A stretch of DNA of 64,000 bases from Schlegelella_A sp965246805 (GTDB lineage Bacteria > Pseudomonadota > Gammaproteobacteria > Burkholderiales > Burkholderiaceae_C): contig CBDFFO010000005.1 in the NCBI GenBank assembly GCA_965246805.1, positions 62,001-126,000 on the forward strand, written 5' to 3'. Shown one piece after another: positions 47,377-57,312 of the stretch (the stretch's first letter is position 1; the number at the start of each line of letters is the position of its first letter). The notes below the pieces were generated by a model. That model saw nothing but the letters and a program-made list of their open reading frames with translations, was not told the origin of the DNA and ran no database searches. A program made the position numbers and the translations under genes.

Positions 47377-48825
47377 TCATGACTCGAGCACCCACGTGTC
47401 TTTGGTACCGCCGCCTTGCGACGAGTTGACGACCAGTGATCCTTTCTTCAGCGCGACCCGCGTGAGTCCGCCCGGCACCATCTGCACCGAGGTGCGCCCC
47501 GACAGCACGAACGGCCGCAGATCGATGTGGCGCGGCGCGATACCGCTCTCGACGAAGGTCGGGCAGGTGGAGAGCGAGAGCGTCGGCTGCGCGATGTAGC
47601 GCGACGGGTCGTCGACGAGCGCGGCTCGGAACTCTTCGATCTCGTTCTTGGTCGCGGCAGGGCCGATCAGCATCCCGTAGCCACCGGCGCCATGCACTTC
47701 CTTCACGACCAACTCGTGCAGGTGCGCGAGCACGTACGACAGATCGGACGGGTCGCGGCAGAGATAAGTCGGCACGTTTGCGAGGATGGGCTTCTCGCCA
47801 AGATAGAACTCGATCATCTTCGGCACGTACGGATAGATCGATTTGTCGTCGGCCACGCCGGTGCCGATTGCGTTCGAGAGCGTGACGTTACCGGCGCGGT
47901 ACGCATCGAGCAGGCCCTCGCAACCGAGCGACGAATCGGCCCGGAACGCGAGCGGGTCGAGGAAGTCGTCATCGACGCGGCGGTAGATCACGTCGACGCG
48001 CTTCGGCCCTTGCGTCGTGCGCATGTAGACGAAGCGATCCTTGACGAACAGGTCCTGCCCCTCGACGAGTTCGATGCCCATCTGCTGCGCGAGGAAGGCA
48101 TGCTCGAAATACGCGCTGTTGTACATGCCTGGCGTGAGCACCACAACGGTCGGCTCGCTCACTGACGCCGGCGCGACCGATCGCAGCGTCTCGAGCAACA
48201 GGTCGGGGTAATGCGCGACCGGCGCGACGCGGTGCTGGCTGAAGAGCTCGGGAAAGAGCCGCATCATCATCTTGCGGTTCTCGAGCATGTAGCTCACGCC
48301 GCTCGGCACCCGCAGGTTGTCTTCGAGCACGTAGTAGCTGCCGCTGCCGTCGGGGTTTGCGGCCCGCACGATGTCGATGCCGGCGATGTGCGAATAGATG
48401 CCGGCCGGAAGGTTGACGCCTTTCATCTCGGGCCGGTACTGCGCGTTGTTGAGGACCTGCTCCGCGGGCACGATGCCGGCCTTCAAGATCTCCTGATCGT
48501 GATAGACGTCGTGGAGGAAGCGGTTCATCGCTGTGACGCGCTGACGAAGCCCCGTCTCCATCTCGTTCCACTCGGCCGCAGGAATCACGCGCGGGATCAG
48601 ATCGAACGGGATCAGCCGCTCGGTGCCGCCGTTGGCTGCGCCGTCATCGTCTTTCGCGCCATACACCGCGAACGTGATGCCGACGCGACGAAAGATCATC
48701 TCCGCTTCTTCGCGCCGCGAGACCATGACATCGGGCGGTTGCTGTGCGAGCCAGCGGTCGTAGCCGCGGTAGTGCTCTCGCACATCGGTGGCGGTGGCTT
48801 GCATCTCGTCGAAGCCTGGGGTCAT
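47377..48825 (-). CDS. Circularly permuted type 2 ATP-grasp protein
   Basis: First gene of the five-gene leftward operon. The 482-residue product has the DUF404/DUF407 architecture: GITFAVYGAKDDDG, YYVLEDNLRVPSGVSYMLEN, VVVLTPGMYNSAYFEHAFLA, ELVVKEVHGAGGYGMLIG, and the C-terminal VQMVPGGLTRVA with TKDTWVLES. The family is predicted to form peptide or amide bonds using ATP. The ATG at 48825 has AGGAGAG eight bases upstream; a TTG two codons earlier is possible. comEC ends 54 bases upstream on the same strand. Confidence 0.93.
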   Translation of the reverse strand: MTPGFDEMQATATDVREHYRGYDRWLAQQPPDVMVSRREEAEMIFRRVGITFAVYGAKDDDGAANGGTERLIPFDLIPRVIPAAEWNEMETGLRQRVTAMNRFLHDVYHDQEILKAGIVPAEQVLNNAQYRPEMKGVNLPAGIYSHIAGIDIVRAANPDGSGSYYVLEDNLRVPSGVSYMLENRKMMMRLFPELFSQHRVAPVAHYPDLLLETLRSVAPASVSEPTVVVLTPGMYNSAYFEHAFLAQQMGIELVEGQDLFVKDRFVYMRTTQGPKRVDVIYRRVDDDFLDPLAFRADSSLGCEGLLDAYRAGNVTLSNAIGTGVADDKSIYPYVPKMIEFYLGEKPILANVPTYLCRDPSDLSYVLAHLHELVVKEVHGAGGYGMLIGPAATKNEIEEFRAALVDDPSRYIAQPTLSLSTCPTFVESGIAPRHIDLRPFVLSGRTSVQMVPGGLTRVALKKGSLVVNSSQGGGTKDTWVLES

Positions 48826-48879
48826 CGGCAATCTCTCCTGTCGTCAGGGTAGCAAACTCCGGGCCACTGGCGCCTTCGA

Positions 48880-51369
48880 TCAGGGCATCGGGGTGACTGC
48901 GTCGACCCGATGGTGCCAGTAACGGCGCGCAGCGTGGCGCCAGCACAGGCCCGGGGCCGGCAAGCCTGCCGGGTCGCCCGCGTCGTCGACGGGCCATTGC
49001 CATGCGCCGCAGGACGGGCTGGCGACGACCTGCGCACCCCGTTCACGGTAACGCGCGACCACGTCGGCTGCCGGATGCCCGAACCGGTTGCAGTAGCCGG
49101 CTTGGAACACGCCGGCCGACGGCCGCACCGCATCCAGGAATGCGGCGGTCGACGAGGTTCGGCTGCCATGGTGAGGTGCCATCAGGACCTCGCTCTGCAG
49201 CGTCGCGCCGTAGCGCGCGACCAGTGAAGCTTCCTGGTCCTTCTCGATGTCGCCGGTCAGCAGCGCGCTGCGGCCGCCGCCGCTCACCCGCAACACACAC
49301 GACAGCGCGTTCGATTTGCGCTGATGGGCGTATTCGTCTGCCATCGGGCTGAGCACGTCGAAGCGCACGCCGTCCCACACCCATTGCTGGCCAGCCTCGC
49401 AGCGGGTCGCGCGGGTCGCGAGCGCGAGCAACGGATGCCCCGGCTCGAGCGACGACCACAGATCGCCGACCGGCAGCGCCTTCATCAACGAACGCGCCCC
49501 GCCGATGTGATCGCTGTCGCGGTGGCTGAGCACGAGGCGATCGACGCGATCGTCGCCCCGCGTGCGCAGCAGAGGCACCAGCACGCGCTGACCGGCGTCG
49601 CTGTCGGTGCTGTATTGCGGGCCGGTGTCGAACACGAGCACATGCGCATGCGTGCGCACGATCACCGCGGTGCCTTGCCCGATGTCGGCGGCCGTGAGGT
49701 CGAAGCGGCCCTCACGCGGCGTGCCGTGTGGCGGCACGAGCAGGGCGATGGCGAGCGGCAAGGCCAAGAGGCGCGCCCGCCACGGCAGCGGCAGCACCAG
49801 CAGCGCAGCGGCGACCAAGCCGGCGAGGCGGGCCCAGAGCGGCGCGACGGGCACCACCCACACCGCGCCTGACCACGAGGCGAGCCCGCCGAGCACCGCG
49901 CTGAACGCATCGACGATCACCGCGCCGAGGTTCCACAACGGCGCCACGAACACGCCGAGCAACGCGAGCGGCGTGATCACCAGGGTGACGAGCGGAATCG
50001 CGAACAGGTTGGCGACGAAGCCGATGACCGACACCTGGTTGAAGAACACGAGCGTGAGTGGCGTGAGGCCGAGCGTCGCGATGAGTTGGGTGCGCAGGCC
50101 GTCACGGGCATGACCGAGCAGACGCGACGGCCAGAGTCGCCAGCCTTGTCGGGAATCGTCCAACGGCACGCGGTCTTCGCGAGGCGCAGCCTCTCCGGTG
50201 GCCGGTGACGACACCATCAGCAAGCCGACCGCCATGAACGACAACCAGAAGCCCGCCTGCAACAAGGCCCACGGGTCGAGCACGGTGACGATGACCGCGG
50301 CGACCGCCAGCACCAGCAACCAGGGCCAGCGCACGCCGACGCTCTGCAGCAGCGTGACGGTCGCGAGCATCCACACGGTACGCTGCGACGGCACGCCCCA
50401 GCCCGAGAAGAGCGCGTACGCGAATGCCGCCGCGAAGCCACCCCAGCGGGCGGCGATCGATGTCGGCAGCAGCAGCATCAGGCGCCCGCTGCGACGCCAC
50501 AGCCACGCCAGCCCGAGTCCGGCGAGCCACGCGAACATCGTCACGTGCAAGCCGCTGATCGACATCAGGTGGGCGACGCCGGCGTTGCGAAAGAGGTCCC
50601 AGTCCTCGCGCTCGATGGCGCCCTGGTCGCCGACCGACAGCGCCGCCAGCACGCCGGCGGCACGCCGATCGCCGACGTTGGCGTAGATCGAATCGCGAAC
50701 GCGCTGGCGCAGGCGCTCGATCGGATGGCCGGCCGCGCGCTCGAGCAGCAGAACCGGCGCCGCGCGCACGCTGCCGGTCGCACGCACGCCCTGCTCGAAC
50801 CACATCAGCTCGACGTCGTAGCCGTTCGGGTTCGCGTTGCCGTGCGGCTGTCGCAGGCGTGCCGTGAAGCGCCAGCGCTGGCCGGCGCGCAGCGACTGCT
50901 GCGGCGCGCTCAGCGCGGCCTCTTCATGAAAGCCGTTGTACCAGCCGAGCGCGATTTGCGCGGGGATCCGGACGGCGACGTCGCCGGCGGTTGCGCTCTC
51001 AACATCGAAACGAAAACGCAGCCCCGACGGGCTCACTTGCGGCAGCGTCGCGACGACGCCGGTGACGGTGATGTCGCGCCCCTCGATCGCGCCCGGCAAG
51101 CCGTCGTCGAGCAGCAGGCCCGCGCGCCAGCCCGACGCACCCAGGCCCATGACGAGCGCGCCGACCAAACCGAGCACCAGCACGGCCGTTGCGTGACGAT
51201 GCCAACGCCACGCGGCCAGCACGGCCGCGGCACCGCATGCCAGCGCAGCCGGGTAGACCTGATCGGACCAGAGTTCGGCCTGCTGCAACTGAACACCGAC
51301 GCCACCGAGCCAGGCCAGCGCGAACGCGAGCAGGCGCCAGCCGGTATCGGTCGGTCCCGTGCGTCGCAT
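48880..51369 (-). CDS. comEC: ComEC/Rec2-family DNA internalisation protein
   Basis: Inner-membrane channel for single-stranded DNA uptake in natural transformation. The 829-residue product has N-terminal hydrophobic segments and an OB-like DUF4131 region, then the competence domain (ALSVGDQGAIEREDWDLFRNAGVAHLMSI-like block) with about eight membrane helices, and a C-terminal metallo-beta-lactamase domain with LSHRDSDHIGGA and MAPHHGS. All three parts are intact, so uptake competence is possible if the other genes exist. It is divergent from ridA with 50 bases between starts. Confidence 0.94.
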   Translation of the reverse strand: MRRTGPTDTGWRLLAFALAWLGGVGVQLQQAELWSDQVYPAALACGAAAVLAAWRWHRHATAVLVLGLVGALVMGLGASGWRAGLLLDDGLPGAIEGRDITVTGVVATLPQVSPSGLRFRFDVESATAGDVAVRIPAQIALGWYNGFHEEAALSAPQQSLRAGQRWRFTARLRQPHGNANPNGYDVELMWFEQGVRATGSVRAAPVLLLERAAGHPIERLRQRVRDSIYANVGDRRAAGVLAALSVGDQGAIEREDWDLFRNAGVAHLMSISGLHVTMFAWLAGLGLAWLWRRSGRLMLLLPTSIAARWGGFAAAFAYALFSGWGVPSQRTVWMLATVTLLQSVGVRWPWLLVLAVAAVIVTVLDPWALLQAGFWLSFMAVGLLMVSSPATGEAAPREDRVPLDDSRQGWRLWPSRLLGHARDGLRTQLIATLGLTPLTLVFFNQVSVIGFVANLFAIPLVTLVITPLALLGVFVAPLWNLGAVIVDAFSAVLGGLASWSGAVWVVPVAPLWARLAGLVAAALLVLPLPWRARLLALPLAIALLVPPHGTPREGRFDLTAADIGQGTAVIVRTHAHVLVFDTGPQYSTDSDAGQRVLVPLLRTRGDDRVDRLVLSHRDSDHIGGARSLMKALPVGDLWSSLEPGHPLLALATRATRCEAGQQWVWDGVRFDVLSPMADEYAHQRKSNALSCVLRVSGGGRSALLTGDIEKDQEASLVARYGATLQSEVLMAPHHGSRTSSTAAFLDAVRPSAGVFQAGYCNRFGHPAADVVARYRERGAQVVASPSCGAWQWPVDDAGDPAGLPAPGLCWRHAARRYWHHRVDAVTPMP

Positions 51370-51419
51370 AGAGGGGCCAGTGTAGGATTTGAGTCTGCTC
51401 CCCGGACCGCACGTTAGCC

Positions 51420-51878
51420 ATGACATCGATCTACGACCGACTCACCGAACTCGACATCGCGCTGCCGCCGCTCGCCATACCGGCGGGCTCCTATGTGCCC
51501 TTCGTGCGTACCGGCCGCCTTGTCTTCCTGTCGGGCCATATCGCCAAGCGCGACGGCAAGGTCTGGGTCGGACAGCTCGGGCGCGACACCACCACTTCGA
51601 CCGGCAAGAAGGCCGCGCGTGCCGTCGGCATCGACCTGCTCGGCACGCTGCACGCCGCGATCGGCGATCTCGACAAGGTGGTGCGCATCGTGAAGCTCAC
51701 GAGCCTCGTCAACAGCACCGCCGATTTCACCGAGCATCACCTGGTGACGAACGGCTGCTCGGAACTCTTCGGCGACGTGCTCGGCGAGAAAGGCATCCAC
51801 GCGCGTGCGGCGTACGGCGTGGCGCAGCTGCCGATGGGCGCGTGTGTCGAGATCGAGATGATCGTCGAGGTCGAGTGA
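51420..51878 (+). CDS. RidA-family protein
   Basis: A 152-residue YjgF/YER057c/UK114-type protein of the longer chorismate-mutase-like subgroup. VFLSGHIAKRDGKVWVGQLG, the central LGTLHAAIGDLDKVVRIVKL and the C-terminal HARAAYGVAQLPMGACVEIE (with the usual Arg) are present. Family members deaminate reactive enamines and imines; subgroup activity varies. dsbB follows after 49 bases on the same strand. Confidence 0.88.
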   Translation: MTSIYDRLTELDIALPPLAIPAGSYVPFVRTGRLVFLSGHIAKRDGKVWVGQLGRDTTTSTGKKAARAVGIDLLGTLHAAIGDLDKVVRIVKLTSLVNSTADFTEHHLVTNGCSELFGDVLGEKGIHARAAYGVAQLPMGACVEIEMIVEVE

Positions 51879-51927
51879 AGCCGACGGTGTTGCCTGGGTT
51901 CGCGCGCAGGTTCCTCTGGGGCGATCG

Positions 51928-52476
51928 ATGAACGCGTCGGCACGCCGCCCGCCTCTCGGCGCATCGGGTCGCGACAGCTTCGGCCGGCCGGCCCCGACCC
52001 GCCGCGGCAACTGGCGGCTGTCGGCCTGCGCACTCGTCTCGGTGGGCGCTGTCGGCGCGGCGCTCGTCTCGCAGTACGCCTTCAACATGGACCCGTGTCC
52101 GTGGTGCGTGCTGCAACGGATCGTTTTTCTCGCGATCGCTTTCGTCTGCCTGCTCGGACTTGCGTGGCGCAGCGGTTCCGGCCGGTCGATCACGGCATTG
52201 CTCGGCGCGGCGCTCGGCCTCTGCGGCATCGCGGCGTCGCTCTGGCAGCACTTCGTCGCCGCGAAAGCGCCATCGTGCGTGCAGACGCTTGCCGACAAGA
52301 TCATCAGCGGCCTGCAGCTCGACACGCTTTGGCCCGATGTGTTCTCGCCGCGCGCGAGCTGCGCCGACGCCGCGGTCGATTTGCTCGGCGTGCCTTACGA
52401 CTTCTGGAGCCTCGCCGTGTTCGCGGTGGTGACGGTCGTGCTGATCAACCTGTTGATGGACCGGCGCGCGCGCTGA
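51928..52476 (+). CDS. dsbB: Disulfide bond formation protein DsbB
   Basis: Membrane quinone reductase that reoxidises DsbA. The 182-residue product has four membrane helices. The first periplasmic pair is Cys57-Cys60 (DPCPWC) and the second Cys117 (APSCVQ) with Cys145 (ASCADA). The quinone-loop Arg is in CVLQRIVF. The N-terminus is about 25 residues longer than usual and polar. dsbA is not in this window. Confidence 0.93.
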   Translation: MNASARRPPLGASGRDSFGRPAPTRRGNWRLSACALVSVGAVGAALVSQYAFNMDPCPWCVLQRIVFLAIAFVCLLGLAWRSGSGRSITALLGAALGLCGIAASLWQHFVAAKAPSCVQTLADKIISGLQLDTLWPDVFSPRASCADAAVDLLGVPYDFWSLAVFAVVTVVLINLLMDRRAR

Positions 52477-52497
52477 GACAGCTCGTCTCGCGCCCGC

Positions 52498-52770
52498 TCA
52501 CTGCTTGAAACGCGACGGCGGCGGCGCATCGGCGTCGAACGCCATCTGCTGCAACGCGGCGACTTCATCGGAGAGCGCGTCGAGCAAGGTCATCACGAAC
52601 GATTCCGATGCGCCTTCCGGCGCCACCGCCTGACCGATCGCCTGCGCCGTGCGCACCCGCTCACAAACCGCGATCGCCGCATCGATCTCGAACTGCGAGG
52701 CATGCGCACTCTTCAACGCTTCGATCCGTGTGTCGAAGGCATCGGGCGCGTCTTTCATCGGCTTCTTCAT
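52498..52770 (-). CDS. Small hypothetical protein
   Basis: A 90-residue acidic, helical protein beginning MKKPMKDAPDAFDTRIEALK. A GGAG lies 7 bases before the ATG at 52770, which supports translation; the longer upstream frame lacks this. No membrane segment or recognised domain is visible. It lies between the dsbB 3' end and the parC 3' end, on the same strand as parEC but 102 bases after parC. Confidence 0.6.
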   Translation of the reverse strand: MKKPMKDAPDAFDTRIEALKSAHASQFEIDAAIAVCERVRTAQAIGQAVAPEGASESFVMTLLDALSDEVAALQQMAFDADAPPPSRFKQ

Positions 52771-52872
52771 GAGAGAGCTCCAGTCGGTGGTCGGGTGTGG
52801 CGAAGGCGCGATCGTAGTGGGCGAGGGCAGCGCTCGCGTTAGGGCGCACCGCCCGGCGTGCAACGATCACTG

Positions 52873-55221
52873 TCACGCATCGCCGGACTTGGCAGCCGCC
52901 ACAACGCGTTCGGCCTTCGGCATCGCGCTCTGCGCGCGCCCCTTGCGCGCGCGCCTACCCACGTGCGGCTCGAGCAACGCGCCACGCAACACCTCGTCGC
53001 GGGCCTTGCCGCCGCGGCCCGTGCCAAGCAGCTGCAACGCGGCGCCGAACGCAGTCACGCTCACCAGTGCGTCCTTCGCATCGAGATCGATCAACGTGAG
53101 GCCGCGCCCGCCCGACGGCTGCAGCTTCAGCTCCTCCAGCCCGAACACCAGCAAGCGTCCGTGCAGCGACAGGCAGGCGACCCGCGTGGTGGCGTCCGAG
53201 ACCCATGCCGGCGGCAACGGTCGCTCGTCGCCTATCAGTGTCAGGAAGCCCTTGCCGCCACGCTGGCGCGCGACGAGATCGCCGACGCGCGCCATCAAAC
53301 CGAACCCGCCGGTGCCGGCGAGGAGCAGCGCCTGCGTGGGCGACCCGGCGATGAAGTGCGCGGGCGCGGTGCCCGGCTCGAGATCGATCATCGACGTGAT
53401 CGGCTGGCCGTCACCCCGACCGCTGGGCAACGTCGCGACGCCAGTCGAGTAGACGCGGCCGTTGCTGCCGAAGACCAGCAGCGGGTCGACGCTGCGGCAA
53501 AGGAACGTGCCGTAGAGCGAATCGCCGGGCTTGAACGCCAGCGCTCCGGTCTCGACCTCGTGGCCCTTCAACGCGCGCACCCAGCCCTTCATGCTGACGA
53601 CCACCGTGACCGGCTCGTCGACGATGCGGATCTCCGCGACCGATCGCCGCTGCGCTTCAATGAGCGTGCGGCGATCGTCGCCGTGCGCCTTCACGTCGGC
53701 CTCGATCTCGCGGATCACCGTGCGCTTCAACGTCGCCGGGCTGCCAAGGATCTCCTGCAGCTTCTTCTCGTCGGTGCGCAGCGCTGCGAGCTCGGTCTCG
53801 ATGCGGATCGCCTCCAGCCGGGCGAGCTGTCGCAATCGAATCTCAAGGATGTCCTCGGCCTGTCGGTCGCTCAACGCGAACCGCGCCATCAGTGCCGGCT
53901 TTGGCTCGTCGGCCGCGCGGATGATGCGGATCACCTCGTCGATGTTGAGCAGCACCAGGAGGCGCCCTTCGAGCACGTGGATGCGGTCGACCACCTTCGC
54001 GAGCCGATGCGCCGAGCGCTTCTGCACCGTCTGCAGGCGGAACGAGATCCACTCGAGGAGGATCGTGCGCAGGCTTTTCTGGGTCGGCCGACCGTCGGCG
54101 CCGACCATCGTCAGGTTGATCGGTGTCGAGGTCTCGAGGCTGGTGTACGAGAGAAGCGCGTTGACCAGGTCGGCCTGCGGGGTCCGGCTCGTCTTAGGCT
54201 CGCAGACGAGGCGCACCGCCGCGTCCTTCGAAGACTCGTCTCGCACCGCGTCGAGCACGCCGAGCATCGTCGCCTTCAGTTGCAGCTGATCGGCACCGAG
54301 CGCCTTCTTAGCAACCTTCACCTTCGGGTTGGTGAGCTCCTCGATCTCTTCCAACACCTTCTGCGTGCTGGTACCCGGCGGCAACTCGGTGACGACGAAT
54401 TGCCACTGGCCGCGCGCCAGGTCTTCGATCTTCCAGCGCGCGCGAACCTTGAGGCTGCCGCGCCCAGTGGAATAAGCCGAGCGAATCTCTTCGGGCGTGC
54501 TGATGATCTGGCCGCCACCGGGATAGTCGGGCCCGGGCACGAGCGCCGCAAGTGCGTCGTCGCCCACCTTCTCGTCACGGATCAACGCGATCAGCGCGTC
54601 GGCGATCTCGCGCAGGTTGTGGCTCGGCACTTCGGTCGCGAGGCCGACTGCGATGCCGCTCGCGCCGTTGAGCAGCACGAACGGCAGGCGCGCCGGCAAG
54701 AGCCGCGGCTCTTCGGTCGAGCCGTCGTAGTTCGGCACGAAATCAACCGTGCCTTCGTCGATCTCGTCGAGCAGCAGCCGCGTGATCGGCGCCAAGCGCG
54801 CTTCGGTGTAGCGCATCGCGGCGGCGTTGTCGCCGTCGCGCGAGCCGAAGTTGCCCTGGCCATCGACGAGCGGATAGCGCTGCGAAAAGTCTTGCGCCAT
54901 GCGCACCAGCGCGTCGTACGCGGCCTGGTCGCCGTGCGGATGAAAGCGGCCGAGCACGTCGCCGACCACGCGCGCGCTCTTCACTGCTTTAGGCCCGCTC
55001 GGGGTCGTGAACGCGAGGCCCATGCGCGCCATCGAATACATGATGCGGCGCTGCACCGGCTTCTGGCCGTCGCTCACATCGGGCAGCGCGCGGCCCTTCA
55101 CGACGCTCAGCGCGTATTCCAGATAGGCGCGCTCGGCATACGCCGCGAGCGCGACGGCGTTCGGATCGTCTTCCGTCGGCGGGCTCGCGGCGCCGGTGTC
55201 TTCGGCGAAGAGATCATCCAT
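52873..55221 (-). CDS. parC: DNA topoisomerase IV subunit A
   Basis: Breaks and rejoins DNA for chromosome decatenation, with ParE. The 782-residue product has the catalytic Tyr138 (AMRYTEARL), the GRFHPHGDQAAYD helix and a C-terminal beta-pinwheel region (for example KGWVRALKGHEVETGALAF). At the position of the quinolone-contacting Ser of Escherichia coli ParC (Ser80) it has Gln99, and Asp103 replaces the nearby Glu. The ATG shares one base with the parE stop (TGATG). The order parE then parC is on the minus strand. Confidence 0.95.
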   Translation of the reverse strand: MDDLFAEDTGAASPPTEDDPNAVALAAYAERAYLEYALSVVKGRALPDVSDGQKPVQRRIMYSMARMGLAFTTPSGPKAVKSARVVGDVLGRFHPHGDQAAYDALVRMAQDFSQRYPLVDGQGNFGSRDGDNAAAMRYTEARLAPITRLLLDEIDEGTVDFVPNYDGSTEEPRLLPARLPFVLLNGASGIAVGLATEVPSHNLREIADALIALIRDEKVGDDALAALVPGPDYPGGGQIISTPEEIRSAYSTGRGSLKVRARWKIEDLARGQWQFVVTELPPGTSTQKVLEEIEELTNPKVKVAKKALGADQLQLKATMLGVLDAVRDESSKDAAVRLVCEPKTSRTPQADLVNALLSYTSLETSTPINLTMVGADGRPTQKSLRTILLEWISFRLQTVQKRSAHRLAKVVDRIHVLEGRLLVLLNIDEVIRIIRAADEPKPALMARFALSDRQAEDILEIRLRQLARLEAIRIETELAALRTDEKKLQEILGSPATLKRTVIREIEADVKAHGDDRRTLIEAQRRSVAEIRIVDEPVTVVVSMKGWVRALKGHEVETGALAFKPGDSLYGTFLCRSVDPLLVFGSNGRVYSTGVATLPSGRGDGQPITSMIDLEPGTAPAHFIAGSPTQALLLAGTGGFGLMARVGDLVARQRGGKGFLTLIGDERPLPPAWVSDATTRVACLSLHGRLLVFGLEELKLQPSGGRGLTLIDLDAKDALVSVTAFGAALQLLGTGRGGKARDEVLRGALLEPHVGRRARKGRAQSAMPKAERVVAAAKSGDA

Positions 55222-57224
55222 CAGACGTCGACCTCGACCGCGTCACCGCGCAGTTCCATCAGGTCGCGCCGCGCTTGCGCTTCGCCCTTGCCCATCAGCT
55301 TGGTGAGCGATTCGGTCGTGCCGGCAAGGCCGAGCACCTGGAAACCCACCTGCAGCAGGCGACGGGTCTCGGGGTTGAGGGTCGTGTCCCACAACTGCTC
55401 GGCATTCATTTCGCCCAGGCCCTTGAAGCGGCTGATGCTCCACGAGTTCTCGCGTGCGCCCTCCTTTTTCAGGCGATCGAGCGTCGCGTGCAGTTCGCCT
55501 TCGTCGAGCGCGTAGATCTTGGCGGCCGGCTTCTTGCCGCGCGCCGGTGCATCGATTCGAAAGAGCGGCGGCTTGGCGATGTGGATGTGGCCCGCTTCGA
55601 TGAGCTTCGGGAAGTGGCGGAAGAAGAGTGTCAGCAGCAGCACCTGGATGTGCGAGCCGTCGACGTCCGCGTCCGACAGGATGCAGACCTTGCCGTATCG
55701 CAGTCCCGTCAGGTCGGGCGAGTCGTGGGCACCGTGCGGATCGACGCCGATCGCGACCGCGATGTCGTGGATCTCGTTGTTCGCGAAGAGCCGGTCGCGC
55801 TCGACTTCCCACGCATTCAGGATCTTGCCCCGCAACGGCAGGATCGCCTGCGTCTCCTTGTTGCGGCCCATCTTCGCGCTGCCGCCGGCCGAGTCGCCTT
55901 CGACGAGGAAGATCTCGTTGATTCGGAGATCGCGGCTCTCGCAATCGGTGAGCTTGCCGGGCAGCACCGCGACGCCGGAGCCTTTGCGCTTCTCGACGCG
56001 CTGGCTCGCGCGCTGCCGCGTCTGCGCCTGCCGGATCACCAGGTCGGCGAGCCGCTTGCCATGATCGACATGCTGGTTCAACCACAGCTCGAGCGGGGGG
56101 CGCACGCAGTTCGAGACCAGCCGCAACGCATCGCGACTGTTCAGGCGCTCCTTGATCTGGCCCTGGAACTGCGGGTCGAGCACCTTCGCCGAGAGCACGA
56201 AACTCGCGCGCGAGAACACGTCCTCGGGCATCAGCTTGACACCCTTGGGCAACAGGCTGTGGAGGTCGACGAAGCCCTTCACGGCCGTGAAGAGGCCGTC
56301 CTTCAAACCCGATTCGTGTGTGCCGCCGGCCACGGTCGGAATGAGGTTCACGTAGCTTTCGCGCACCGGCGCGCCGTCTTCGGTGAACGCGACGCACCAC
56401 GTGGCGCCCTCGCCTTCGGCGACGTCCTCGGTCTCCTTGCCGTCGGCGTGGTGCGCGCCCTCGAAGAGCGGGATGACCGCTGCCTCCGTCAGCGACTGCT
56501 GCAAATAGTCGGCGAGCCCACCGCGATACAGCCAGCTCTGCCGCTCCGGGTCTGCGCGGTTGGCCTTTTCGACCGTGAAGCCGACCGTCACGCCCGGCAT
56601 CAACACCGCCTTGCTGCGCAGCAGATGCGTGAACTCGTGGCGCGGCAGGTCGAGCGAATCGAAATAGCGCCCATCGGGCCATACCCGCACCTGCGTGCCA
56701 CTCTTGCGATCACTCGATGTCGCCTTTCGCAACGCGAGCGGCTCGACCACCGTGCCAGCCGAGAACGCCAGCGTCGCGACCTGACCGGCCCGCCACACGG
56801 TCACCTCGAGCCGTTTTGCGAGCGCGTTGGTCACGCTCACGCCGACACCGTGCAAGCCGCCCGAAAAGCTGTACGCGCCGCCGCTGCCCTTGTCGAACTT
56901 GCCGCCGGCGTGCAGCTGCGTGAACACGATCTCGACCACGCTGAGCTTCTCGGTCGGATGCGGGCCGTACGGGATGCCGCGGCCGTTGTCGAGCACGCTG
57001 ATCGAACCGTCGGCGTGCTGCGTCACCTCGATCGAGGTGCCGTGTCCGGCGAGCGCTTCATCGGCCGCGTTGTCGATCACTTCCTGCACGACGTGCATCG
57101 GGTTCTCGGTGCGCGTGTACATGCCGGGCCGTTGCTTGACGGGCTCCAGACCCTTCAGCACGCGGATCGAGCTTTCGCCGTAGCTCGCTGCGGTCGAGCC
57201 CGTGGAACTTGATTTGATCGCCAT
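55221..57224 (-). CDS. parE: DNA topoisomerase IV subunit B
   Basis: ATPase subunit of topoisomerase IV. The 667-residue product has the GHKL ATP-binding Asp79 in LDNGRGIPYG, the GGLHGVGVSVTNAL lid, and the TOPRIM motifs EGDSAGGSA and SDADVDGSHI. The C-terminal block SRFKGLGEMNAEQLWDTTLN is typical. It starts with MAIKSSSTG inside a CCATGG palindrome. It overlaps parC by one base and is divergent from the methyltransferase gene. Confidence 0.96.
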   Translation of the reverse strand: MAIKSSSTGSTAASYGESSIRVLKGLEPVKQRPGMYTRTENPMHVVQEVIDNAADEALAGHGTSIEVTQHADGSISVLDNGRGIPYGPHPTEKLSVVEIVFTQLHAGGKFDKGSGGAYSFSGGLHGVGVSVTNALAKRLEVTVWRAGQVATLAFSAGTVVEPLALRKATSSDRKSGTQVRVWPDGRYFDSLDLPRHEFTHLLRSKAVLMPGVTVGFTVEKANRADPERQSWLYRGGLADYLQQSLTEAAVIPLFEGAHHADGKETEDVAEGEGATWCVAFTEDGAPVRESYVNLIPTVAGGTHESGLKDGLFTAVKGFVDLHSLLPKGVKLMPEDVFSRASFVLSAKVLDPQFQGQIKERLNSRDALRLVSNCVRPPLELWLNQHVDHGKRLADLVIRQAQTRQRASQRVEKRKGSGVAVLPGKLTDCESRDLRINEIFLVEGDSAGGSAKMGRNKETQAILPLRGKILNAWEVERDRLFANNEIHDIAVAIGVDPHGAHDSPDLTGLRYGKVCILSDADVDGSHIQVLLLTLFFRHFPKLIEAGHIHIAKPPLFRIDAPARGKKPAAKIYALDEGELHATLDRLKKEGARENSWSISRFKGLGEMNAEQLWDTTLNPETRRLLQVGFQVLGLAGTTESLTKLMGKGEAQARRDLMELRGDAVEVDV

Positions 57225-57312
57225 GGCGGCGGATTCTAGGACTGTGTTTTTTTCCAGATCGGAGGCGTCGACTGGCTACAGTCACGCCCATGGTCAAGAA
57301 CCGCATGCCTCG

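Noticed and set aside
57202..57312. GTG/ATG starts of the methyltransferase overlapping the parE start
   Set aside because: The residues encoded there are not family-like, and the starts would sit on or within parE. A TTG or GTG further in is preferred, with low certainty.
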